From assembly GCF_002024505.1 (NCBI RefSeq), contig NZ_CP019402.1:496001-560000 (forward strand): a stretch of DNA of 64,000 nucleotides, given 5' to 3'. Below the pieces are notes generated by a model that was not told where the DNA came from, did no database searches, and worked only from the letters and a program-made list of their open reading frames with translations. Below are positions 15,975-23,734 of this stretch, piece by piece (the first letter of the stretch is position 1; each line of letters begins with the position of its first letter). The DNA is from Plantibacter flavus (GTDB taxonomy: Bacteria > Actinomycetota > Actinomycetes > Actinomycetales > Microbacteriaceae). The position numbers were made by a program, and so were the translations under genes.

Positions 15975-17012
15975 TCAGGGGACGTCGACGCTGCGCCTCG
16001 CCAAGCGCTCGGCGTTCGCCGTCGCCGTGGAGTCGCGCAGGATCAGCTCCGGTACCGAGGGCGGCACCGCTCCCGGGGGTTCTCCATTGACGTGGTCGAG
16101 CAGGGTCGCGAGCAGGGTCCGGCCGACCTGTTCGAAGTCCTGCCGCACGGTGGTGAGCGGTGGCGACAGGTGCTCCGCCTCGGGGATGTCGTCGAACCCC
16201 ACGACGCTGAAGTCGAGCGGGACCCGGAGGCCGCGCTCCGTGAGGGCGTGCATGAGGCCGAGCGCCATCTGGTCGTTGGCGGCGAACACCGCGGTGACCT
16301 CGTCGTCCAGCTGACGCCCGAGGGAGTATCCGGACGTCGGCGTCCAGTCGCCGGTCCCGACGACCTGCGCGACGAGACCCGCTGAAGCGAGTTCGTCCCG
16401 CCAACCACGCTCACGCTCGCGGGCATCGATCGCGTCCGGTGGTCCGCCGAGGTGCCCGATACGCCGGTGGCCGAGCGCGATGAGGTGTGCGGTCGCCGCG
16501 CGCGCGCCGGCGTACTGGTCGACGCCGACGGTCACCATGCCCGCGCGTGGCGTTGCGTGCAAGGCGACGAGCGGCACGCTGAGTTCCATCCCCGCCACGA
16601 TGTCGGTGACCCCCTCGCGCGCGCTGATGACGGCGATGCCCTCGACGTTCTGGCGCAGGAACCCCTCGACCGCTGCGCGCGCGGAACCCGGGTCGCTGTC
16701 CACCATGTTCGCGGTGAAGACCGACCAGCGTGCGTCGCGGGCCGCCGCGTTGAAGTGCAAGACCGAGGACGAGGGCCCGAACTCGGTGCCGCCGGTGGCG
16801 ATGAGGCCGATGGTCCGGGATCGCTTCGTGACGAGCGTCCGGGCGGCGGGGGAGGGGACGTAGCGCAGCTGCTTGATCGCTTCGTCGACCCGCGCCTTCG
16901 TCGCCGGCCGCACGTTCGGGAGGTCGTTGAGCACCCGTGACACGGTCTGGTGCGAGACCCCCGCGAGCCGCGCGACGTCGAAGATCGTCGCATGACGGGA
17001 CGGCTCAGCCAC
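15975..17012 (-). CDS. LacI family transcriptional regulator
   Basis: A 345-residue LacI/GalR repressor. The N-terminal helix-turn-helix is TIFDVARLAGVSHQTVSRVLND, followed by the hinge helix (PSPAARTLVTKRS) and a periplasmic-binding-protein-like effector domain (IGLIATGG, GVDQYAGARAATAHLIALGHRRIGHLGG, AVFAANDQMALGLMHAL, SVVGFDDIPEAEHLSPPLTTV). The GTG start overlaps the stop of the upstream ATPase gene by 8 bases. It most likely controls the divergent furanose transporter and GH43 gene through two operators near 18.7 kb, with the sugar or a derivative as inducer. Confidence 0.94.
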   Translation of the reverse strand: MAEPSRHATIFDVARLAGVSHQTVSRVLNDLPNVRPATKARVDEAIKQLRYVPSPAARTLVTKRSRTIGLIATGGTEFGPSSSVLHFNAAARDARWSVFTANMVDSDPGSARAAVEGFLRQNVEGIAVISAREGVTDIVAGMELSVPLVALHATPRAGMVTVGVDQYAGARAATAHLIALGHRRIGHLGGPPDAIDARERERGWRDELASAGLVAQVVGTGDWTPTSGYSLGRQLDDEVTAVFAANDQMALGLMHALTERGLRVPLDFSVVGFDDIPEAEHLSPPLTTVRQDFEQVGRTLLATLLDHVNGEPPGAVPPSVPELILRDSTATANAERLARRSVDVP

Positions 17013-18588
17013 GCGGTCCCCTCTCGTCGTCGGCGGTCGTGCTCGGTTCCGGCGGGGCCTCGTCCGGCCCCTCCGAGATCGCGGCCAGCAGCTTCGAGAC
17101 GGTGAGGTCGTAGTTCGGGAGGTCGGCGACCTTCCGTCGGTCGCGCAGCACGGCGATCCGGTGGCTGATGCGCAGGACCTCCTCGAGTTCGGCTGAGATG
17201 AACACGACCGACAGACCGTTCTCGGCGAGCCGGGTCACGAGCTTCTGGATCTCGGCCTTGGCGCCGATGTCGATGCCTCGGGTCGGTTCATCGAGCACGA
17301 GCAACCGAGGAGCGAGCGCGAGCCACCTCGCCAAGAGTACCTTCTGCTGGTTCCCTCCTGAGAGCTCCTTCATGAGCGCATCGGGATTCGCCGGCTTGAT
17401 GCCCATCGCCTGGATGTAGCTCTCGGCCAGTTCGTTCTGCCGACGCAGCGGGATCCGTCTGAACCACCCGAGGTCCGCCTGGAGGGCCAGCGCGATGTTG
17501 TCGCGCAGGCTGAGGTCGCCGATGATCCCCTCGGTGCGACGGTTCTCCGACGCGTAGACGATCCGTTGTTTGAGGGCGCGGCGCGGGGATCCGAGGCGGG
17601 TGGCCCTCCCGGCCACCTCCACCGAGCCGGTGTCGGCCCGGTCGACGCCGGTCAGGAGTCTGGCGAGCTCCGTCCGTCCTGAGCCGAGCAGTCCGGCGAT
17701 GCCGACGATCTCGCCCTCGTAGACCTTCAGGTCGATCGGTTCGATCGCACCCTGGCGCCCGAGCCCGATCGCCGAGACGAACGGGTCCTCACCGTCGAGG
17801 GAGTCGCCCTCATCGGAGGTGTCGAGCCCGCGTCGGATCTCGTCGAAGGTCGCGAGCTCTCTACCGATCATCTTGTGGACGAGGTCGATCCGGAGCAGTT
17901 CGTGCGGGAGGTATTCGCCGACGAGTCGGCCTTCGCGCAACACCGTGAGGCGGTCGGAGATCTCGTAGACCTGGTCGAGGAAGTGCGAGATGAACAGGAT
18001 CGCGACGCCCTCGGCTTTGAGGATCGAGATGACCCGGAAGAGTTCGGTGACCTCGTCGTTGTCGAGGCTCGAGGTCGGTTCGTCGAGGACGAGCACCTTG
18101 GTGCGCACGGCGATCGCCCGGACGATCGCGACGAGCTGCTGGATCGCCGGCGGATGGGCGGAGAGCTGCGAGGCCGGGTCGATGTCGAGTCCGACGACGG
18201 CGAGCAGCTCTCGTGCGCGCTCACGCATGCGCCTCCCCGAGATCCCTCCCCAGGCATGACGTGGTTCGCGGCCCAGGAGGATGTTCTCGGCGACGGTCAG
18301 GTTGGGGAGGAGGTTGACCTCCTGGTAGACGGTGCTGATCCCGTGCGCCTGGGCGTCGGCGACGCTCGAGAACGAGACCTCGCGTCCTTCGAGGAGGATG
18401 CTTCCGCTGTCGATCCGATGGACCCCGGTCAGCGACTTGATCAGGGTCGACTTCCCCGCTCCGTTCTCGCCCATGAGGGAGTGGACCTCGCCGGGGAACA
18501 GCCGGAGGTCGACGTCGTCGAGCGCTTTGACGCCGGGGAAGCTCACGGACACACCGCGCAACTGCACGAGTGGCGTGGGCGAGGTCAT
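17005..18588 (-). CDS. Sugar ABC transporter ATP-binding protein (CUT2 type, extra copy)
   Basis: A 527-residue double ATPase of the RbsA/MglA/YtfR type. NBD1 has Walker A GENGAGKST and Walker B VLVLDEPTSSLD. NBD2 has a degenerate Walker A (GLLGSGRTE), the signature LSGGNQQK and Walker B LLVLDEPTRGID. It is clearly paralogous to the ATPase at 19974-21500 (long identical stretches such as TVYQEVNL and FLDQVY.ISDRLTVLR). No permease or binding protein accompanies it on this strand; its only operon partner is the LacI regulator. Start ATG 18588 has GGAGAG 6 bases upstream. Confidence 0.93.
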   Translation of the reverse strand: MTSPTPLVQLRGVSVSFPGVKALDDVDLRLFPGEVHSLMGENGAGKSTLIKSLTGVHRIDSGSILLEGREVSFSSVADAQAHGISTVYQEVNLLPNLTVAENILLGREPRHAWGGISGRRMRERARELLAVVGLDIDPASQLSAHPPAIQQLVAIVRAIAVRTKVLVLDEPTSSLDNDEVTELFRVISILKAEGVAILFISHFLDQVYEISDRLTVLREGRLVGEYLPHELLRIDLVHKMIGRELATFDEIRRGLDTSDEGDSLDGEDPFVSAIGLGRQGAIEPIDLKVYEGEIVGIAGLLGSGRTELARLLTGVDRADTGSVEVAGRATRLGSPRRALKQRIVYASENRRTEGIIGDLSLRDNIALALQADLGWFRRIPLRRQNELAESYIQAMGIKPANPDALMKELSGGNQQKVLLARWLALAPRLLVLDEPTRGIDIGAKAEIQKLVTRLAENGLSVVFISAELEEVLRISHRIAVLRDRRKVADLPNYDLTVSKLLAAISEGPDEAPPEPSTTADDERGPRG

Positions 18589-18685
18589 CTGCAGCTCTCC
18601 GTCGAGGTGGTCGCGGCCGGGTGTCCGCTGATCACCCGACTCTAGCGCGCGCGACGGCACCGCCGGGAGGCCGCTCCGCAGGAAT

Positions 18686-18699
18686 TGTGAGGGCTCACA
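18686..18699. promoter_or_regulatory. LacI-type operator O1
   Basis: TGTGAG-GG-CTCACA is a perfect inverted repeat (6-bp arms). It lies just upstream of the -35 element of the transporter promoter and about 100 bases before the divergent ATPase start. A LacI-family repressor bound here could act on both directions. Confidence 0.65.
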
Positions 18700-18706
18700 T
18701 TGCCTG

Positions 18707-18736
18707 TTGACAACCCTTCCCAGCCGTGGCTAATGT
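18707..18736 (+). promoter_or_regulatory. Sigma70-like promoter of the furanose transporter operon
   Basis: A -35 TTGACA (18707-18712) and -10 TAATGT (18731-18736) are separated by 18 bases. Predicted transcription starts near 18743, giving a leader of about 110 bases before the binding-protein ATG. Flanked by operators O1 and O2. Confidence 0.75.
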
Positions 18737-18751
18737 TCAGCACAACGCAGA

Positions 18752-18765
18752 TGTGATCGCTAACA
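18752..18765. promoter_or_regulatory. LacI-type operator O2
   Basis: TGTGATCGCTAACA is a near-palindrome centred on CG with the TGT...ACA ends and central CG typical of LacI/GalR operators. It lies a few bases after the predicted transcription start. Centre-to-centre distance to O1 is 66 bp, compatible with a short repression loop. Confidence 0.7.
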
Positions 18766-18855
18766 ATCACCGACCACCTGCGTCACCGCAGCACCACGCA
18801 CGTCACATTCACGCCGCACCCATCGTCGGGACCGCGGGTCTCAAAGAGGAGAACA

Positions 18856-19854
18856 ATGTTCAAGACAACACGTGTCCGCGCACTCGCGGGCCTCGCCCTG
18901 GTCGGTGCTCTCGCGTTCAGCGCGACCGCCTGCTCCAGCGGTTCCGGAAGCTCCGACGGCGACGCCGGTTCGGACGGCGAACTCACCACCATCGGCTTCG
19001 TGGCCGTCGGCCCCGAGGGTGGGTGGCGCACCGCGAACGAGAAGAACATCCAGGACTCGTTCTCGAAGGAGAACGGCTTCGACCTCAAGTACGCACCGGC
19101 GACGAACGGCGACCAGAACTCGCAGATCACCGCCTTCACCTCGTTCATCGACGAGGGCGTCGACGCCATCCTGCTCTCCGCCACCGAGGCGACCGGCTGG
19201 GAGAGCGTCCTGGAGCGCGCGAAGGAGGCCGAGATCCCCGTGGTCCTGCTCGACCGCGGCATCGAGCCGAACGACACCGAGCTCTACACGAGCCGCATCG
19301 CCCCCGACAACGTCGGCATCAGCGCCTCGGCCGCCGAGTGGGCGAACGGTCAGTTCCCCGACGGCGCCAAGTACGTCGTCCTCGAAGGCCCTCCCGGCCT
19401 CTCCGTCGTCAACGACCGCAACAAGGGCTGGGACGACACCATCGACCCGAACTTCACCAAGCTCGAGTCGCAGTCGGCCAACTGGTCCACCGAAGAGGCG
19501 AAGAGTGTCTTCGAGACCATCCTCAAGGCGAACAACAACGACGTCCAGCTCGTCTTCGCACAGAACGACGAGATGGGCCTCGGCGCAGCACTCGCCGTCG
19601 AGGAGGCCGGCCTGAAGCCCGGAACCGACGTCAAGATCATCACGATCGACGGCACCAAGGCGGCGCTCGAAGCACTCGCCGCCGGACGCCTGAGCTTCGT
19701 CGCCGAGTACAACCCGCTGTTCGGTGAGACCGCGATCGACATCGTCAAGAAGGCACTCGCCGGCGACACGGTCGAATCGGACATCGTGGTGCCGAGCGTC
19801 ACGTTCGACTCTCCGGACGCTGCGACGGCAGCTCTGCCCGAACGCGCCTACTGA
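18856..19854 (+). CDS. ytfQ: Sugar ABC transporter substrate-binding lipoprotein (YtfQ-like)
   Basis: Secreted lipoprotein of 332 residues: a lipobox ending in ATAC near residue 26, a Ser/Gly/Asp-rich tether, then a two-lobed sugar-binding fold. The segments GPEGGWR, DAILLSATEATGWESVL, EIPVVLLDRGIE and AQNDEMGLGAALAVEEAGLKPG follow the galactofuranose-binding protein YtfQ of E. coli. The order binding protein-ATPase-two permeases is also that of ytfQRT-yjfF. A furanose (galactofuranose or arabinofuranose) is therefore the likely ligand. The GH43 enzyme downstream favours arabinofuranose or small arabino-oligosaccharides (inference). Good ribosome site AGAGGAG. Confidence 0.88.
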   Translation: MFKTTRVRALAGLALVGALAFSATACSSGSGSSDGDAGSDGELTTIGFVAVGPEGGWRTANEKNIQDSFSKENGFDLKYAPATNGDQNSQITAFTSFIDEGVDAILLSATEATGWESVLERAKEAEIPVVLLDRGIEPNDTELYTSRIAPDNVGISASAAEWANGQFPDGAKYVVLEGPPGLSVVNDRNKGWDDTIDPNFTKLESQSANWSTEEAKSVFETILKANNNDVQLVFAQNDEMGLGAALAVEEAGLKPGTDVKIITIDGTKAALEALAAGRLSFVAEYNPLFGETAIDIVKKALAGDTVESDIVVPSVTFDSPDAATAALPERAY

Positions 19855-19973
19855 TCCGACCCGGTCGCCCGGCAGCCACCCCCCTTCGCTGCCGGGCGAC
19901 CGCCCACCCGCTTCCCGGGGACCAGACTCCCCGGCGACGACGCCGGATCGACCGGCAGAACGACCAGGCAGAC

Positions 19974-21500
19974 ATGGCAATCACCGAGCCGATCGTCGAG
20001 ATGCAGCACATCTCCATCGAGTTCCCGGGCGTCAAAGCCCTGCAAGACGTGGACTTCCGTCTCTTCCCCGGCGAGGTCCACACGCTCATGGGCGAGAACG
20101 GCGCCGGCAAGTCGACGCTCATCAAGGCGCTCACCGGGGTGTACAAGATCGACTCCGGCACGATCCTGGTCGCCGGAGGACCCCGCTCGTTCTCCGGAAC
20201 GGCGGACGCGCAGAGCGCCGGCATCTCGACCGTCTATCAAGAGGTGAACCTCTGCGACAACCTCACCGTCGGCGAGAACGTCATGCTCGGTCACGAGGTC
20301 CGCGGTCCCTTCGGCATCAACTGGCGCCGCACCCACGAAGCCGCACACGAAGCGCTCGTCGGGCTCGGCCTCGGGCACATCGACCCCAAGCAGCCGCTCT
20401 CGAGCATCTCGCTCGCGCTGCAACAGCTCGTCGCGATCAGCCGGGCCATGGTCACGAAGTCGAAGGTGCTCATCCTCGACGAGCCGACCTCCAGCCTCGA
20501 CGCCAACGAAGTGGAGGGCCTCTTCCAGGTCATGCGCCGACTACGCGACCAGGGCGTCGCGATCCTCTTCGTCTCCCACTTCCTCGACCAGGTCTACGCG
20601 ATCAGCGACCGACTCACGGTGCTCCGCAACGGCGAGTTCGTCGGGGAGTACCGCACCGCGGACCTCAACCGCACCGAGCTCATCTCCAAGATGATCGGCA
20701 AGGATTACGGCGCGCTCGCCGCCCTCGGCTCCAACCGCGGCCGCACCGCCACAGCCGACACCCCGGCGTTCTACAGCGCCAAGGACCTCGGGCGGAAGGG
20801 TTCCATCGACCCCGTCGACATCGAGGTCCACGCCGGCGAGGTCGTCGGTCTCGCAGGGCTCCTCGGGTCGGGCCGCACCGAGCTCGGTCGGCTCATCTAC
20901 GGTGCAGACCGTCCCGACTCCGGCACGGTCACGATCGACGGCGCGACCGCCGAGGTCCACACGCCCATGGCCGGCCTGTCGAAGCAGATCGCCTTCTCCA
21001 CGGAGAACCGACGTGACGAAGGCATCATCGGCGACCTGACCGTACGGGAGAACCTCATCCTCGCCGTCCAGGCCCGCAGGGGCTGGGCGCGTCCGCTGTC
21101 CCGCCGCGAGCAGAACGAGCTCTGCGACAAGTACCTGCTCGAACTCAACGTCCGGCCCTCCGACCCGGAACGACCCATCAAGAACCTCTCCGGCGGCAAT
21201 CAGCAGAAGGTGCTCCTCGGCCGATGGTTGGCGACGAAGCCGCAGCTCATCGTGCTCGACGAGCCGACCCGTGGCATCGACGTCGGCGCCAAGGCCGAGA
21301 TCCAGGAGGCGATCGCCGCGCTCGCCGAGGACGGGATGTCCGTCGTGTTCATCTCCTCCGAGCTCGAGGAGGTCGTGCGCTTGAGCGAGCGGATCGTCGT
21401 GCTGAAGGACCACCGTAAGATCGGCGAGATCGTCAACGGACCCGAGGTCACCGCAGACACCATCGTCGACCTGATCGCCACCGAAGGGAGCGCCACGTGA
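19974..21500 (+). CDS. ytfR: Sugar ABC transporter ATP-binding protein (YtfR-like)
   Basis: Double ATPase of 508 residues that powers the transporter. NBD1 carries GENGAGKST and VLILDEPTSSLD. NBD2 carries a degenerate P-loop GLLGSGRTE, LSGGNQQK and LIVLDEPTRGID. The second domain's FSTENRRDEGIIGDL segment is typical of CUT2 ATPases. It begins 119 bases after the binding-protein gene, with only a weak ribosome site, and its end overlaps the first permease gene by 4 bases (GTGA). Confidence 0.92.
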   Translation: MAITEPIVEMQHISIEFPGVKALQDVDFRLFPGEVHTLMGENGAGKSTLIKALTGVYKIDSGTILVAGGPRSFSGTADAQSAGISTVYQEVNLCDNLTVGENVMLGHEVRGPFGINWRRTHEAAHEALVGLGLGHIDPKQPLSSISLALQQLVAISRAMVTKSKVLILDEPTSSLDANEVEGLFQVMRRLRDQGVAILFVSHFLDQVYAISDRLTVLRNGEFVGEYRTADLNRTELISKMIGKDYGALAALGSNRGRTATADTPAFYSAKDLGRKGSIDPVDIEVHAGEVVGLAGLLGSGRTELGRLIYGADRPDSGTVTIDGATAEVHTPMAGLSKQIAFSTENRRDEGIIGDLTVRENLILAVQARRGWARPLSRREQNELCDKYLLELNVRPSDPERPIKNLSGGNQQKVLLGRWLATKPQLIVLDEPTRGIDVGAKAEIQEAIAALAEDGMSVVFISSELEEVVRLSERIVVLKDHRKIGEIVNGPEVTADTIVDLIATEGSAT

Positions 21501-22621
21501 GCGCCACCAGTCAGGGGCCGGCCCGTTCCGGTTCCTCCGCACGCGGCGGCCAGGGCTCGGCCCACGGCGTCGTCAGCACCATCGTCCACCAGCCCTACAT
21601 CTGGGCGATCGTGACCCTGCTGCTCCTGCTCGTCATCAACCTCATCAAGGACCCCGGCTACCTCGGCATCTCCGTCAACGGCACGACCGGCAACCTGTCG
21701 GGCAACCCGATCGACATCCTGCGAGCGAGCGCCCCGATCATGATGATCGCGGTCGGGATGACGCTCGTCATCGCCACCCGCGGCATCGACCTCTCGGTCG
21801 GTTCCGTCATGGCCGTCTCCGGCGCCGTGTCGATGGAGTTCATGAGCAACCAGAGCGGCGGCGACGCGGGTTCGGCCATCGTCGCCGCGCTGCTCGCGCT
21901 CGCCGTGAGCGCCTTCCTCGGCACGGTCAACGGGGTGCTCGTCTCGATCGTCGGCCTGCAACCGTTTATCACGACGCTCATCACGATGCTCGCCGGTCGA
22001 GGCCTCGCGAAGGTCATCACCTCGGGGCAGAACACCTCCGCCACGAACGAGCCCTTCCGCTGGCTCGCGAACGGCACCGTGTTCGGATTCCCCGTCGTCT
22101 TCATCATCGCCGGTGTCATCGTCGCGATCGTCGCGTTCCTCGTCCGGCGCACCGCGCTCGGCCTGATGATCGAGTCCATCGGCATCAACCCGCGCGCCGC
22201 CCGGATGGCGGGTATCCGCCCCATCGGCATCCTCATCGCCGTCTACATCGTGAGCGCCGTCCTCGCGGGCGTCGCCGGGATCTTCAGCACCGCCAGCGTC
22301 ATGACGGTCGAGGTGGCGAAGACCGGGTTGAACGCGGAGATGGACGCCATCCTCGCGGTCGTCATCGGCGGCACCTCGCTCGCCGGCGGCAAGTTCTCCC
22401 TCACCGGCAGCGTGATCGGCGCGCTCCTCATCGCGACCCTCGACAAGACGATCGTGTTCCTCTCCATCCCCTCCTCGGCGACGCCGGCGTTCAAGGCCGT
22501 CGTGATCGTGATCATCTGCCTCCTCCAGTCACAGCGCGTGAGAGCCCTGTTCGCCCGGCGGAAGTCCCGGACGACGCCTACGGCGTCGGTCCCCACGCGA
22601 AAGGAAACGGTGTCAGCATGA
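21497..22621 (+). CDS. ytfT: Sugar ABC transporter permease (YtfT-like)
   Basis: A 374-residue CUT2 permease (BPD_transp_2/RbsC family) with about nine to ten membrane segments. Family landmarks are GMTLVIATRGIDLSVGSVMA in the first half and the cytoplasmic coupling loop SIGINPRAARMAGI, followed by VIGGTSLAGGKFSLTGSVIGAL. An unusually long Ser/Gly-rich N-terminus precedes the first span. GTG start overlaps the ATPase stop; its own stop overlaps the next permease (ATGA). Forms a heterodimeric channel with the second permease. Confidence 0.9.
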   Translation: MSATSQGPARSGSSARGGQGSAHGVVSTIVHQPYIWAIVTLLLLLVINLIKDPGYLGISVNGTTGNLSGNPIDILRASAPIMMIAVGMTLVIATRGIDLSVGSVMAVSGAVSMEFMSNQSGGDAGSAIVAALLALAVSAFLGTVNGVLVSIVGLQPFITTLITMLAGRGLAKVITSGQNTSATNEPFRWLANGTVFGFPVVFIIAGVIVAIVAFLVRRTALGLMIESIGINPRAARMAGIRPIGILIAVYIVSAVLAGVAGIFSTASVMTVEVAKTGLNAEMDAILAVVIGGTSLAGGKFSLTGSVIGALLIATLDKTIVFLSIPSSATPAFKAVVIVIICLLQSQRVRALFARRKSRTTPTASVPTRKETVSA

Positions 22622-23661
22622 ACACCCTCACCGACCGACCGACGCCCGACGCTCCGGTGCTCCCACGGCGCTCGCTGCTGTCCCGGCTGACGCCCAACCT
22701 CGAGACCTTGCCCACCCTGGCGGCCGTCGTCATCTTCATCGGCATGGTCGTGTACGGCGAGATCGCCTACGGACGCATCGTCCAGGCCAGCACGATCTCG
22801 AACCTGCTCATCAACAACGCCTACCTGATCATCCTCGCCGTCGGCCTCACCTTCGTGATCCTCACGGGCGGCGTGGACCTCTCCGTCGGTGCGATCATCG
22901 CCATCAGCAGCCTGATCGGGGTGATGCTCGCGAACTCGGGCTGGAACCCGATCGCGGTGATGGTGATCATGATCCTGATCGGCTCCGCGTTCGGCGTGTT
23001 CTCGGGCGTGCTCGTGCAGTACTTCAACGTGCAACCGTTCATCGCCACGCTCGCGATGATGTTCCTCGGGCGCGGTCTCGCCTCGATGCTCAGCACCACC
23101 CCCGAGCGTCTCGCCGACGACTCGCCGATCCGTTCGCTCTCCACCGAGTGGAAGGTGATCGACGGCCCGAAGATCAATGACCTCATCACCACGCCGAACG
23201 TCCTGATCGCTCTGCTCGTCGTCGCCGCGGCGTTCGTGGTGCTCCACAAGACCCGCCTCGGCCGGACCGTCTACGCGATCGGCGGCTCGGAGCAGTCGGC
23301 GCTGCTCATGGGGCTGCCCGTGGTCCGCACGAAGCTCATGGTCTACGTGATCAGCGGCACGCTGGCCGGTCTCGCGGCCGTCGTCTACACCTCGAAGCTC
23401 GGCATCGCCCAGAACATCACGGGCGTCGGCTGGGAGCTCGACGCCATCGCAGCGGTCATCATCGGCGGCACGCTGCTGACCGGAGGCGCAGGCTTCGTCC
23501 TCGGCTCAGTCGTCGGCGCGCTCGTCCTCGGCCTCATGAACGTGCTCATCACCCGCGACGGCAGCATCCCGCCGGAGGCGACCACCATCATCACCGGCGG
23601 CATCCTGCTCGTCTTCGTCCTCCTCCAGCGACTCGTGGTCTCGCGCAAACGCAAGACCTGA
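22618..23661 (+). CDS. yjfF: Sugar ABC transporter permease (YjfF-like)
   Basis: Second CUT2 permease, 347 residues, with about nine to ten membrane segments. Motifs: GLTFVILTGGVDLSVGAIIA, QPFIATLAMMFLGRGLA, AIGGSEQSALLMGLPV and VIIGGTLLTGGAGFVLGSVVGALVLG. A pair of different permeases in one operon is the hallmark of the YtfT/YjfF system. Last gene of the transporter block. The GH43 gene follows after 73 bases without an obvious terminator and is probably cotranscribed. Confidence 0.9.
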   Translation: MNTLTDRPTPDAPVLPRRSLLSRLTPNLETLPTLAAVVIFIGMVVYGEIAYGRIVQASTISNLLINNAYLIILAVGLTFVILTGGVDLSVGAIIAISSLIGVMLANSGWNPIAVMVIMILIGSAFGVFSGVLVQYFNVQPFIATLAMMFLGRGLASMLSTTPERLADDSPIRSLSTEWKVIDGPKINDLITTPNVLIALLVVAAAFVVLHKTRLGRTVYAIGGSEQSALLMGLPVVRTKLMVYVISGTLAGLAAVVYTSKLGIAQNITGVGWELDAIAAVIIGGTLLTGGAGFVLGSVVGALVLGLMNVLITRDGSIPPEATTIITGGILLVFVLLQRLVVSRKRKT

Positions 23662-23734
23662 CGCCCGCACACCCCCACCGCACCACCCGTTCCATCCCGC
23701 TCGACAACGACGCCGAACCAGGAGAACCACCCCC

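Noticed and set aside
18684..18700. Resemblance of GAATTGTGAGGGCTCACATT to the E. coli lac operator
   Set aside because: Only the generic TGTGAG/CTCACA half-sites are shared; treated as a LacI-family site, not as a lac operator or cloning artefact.
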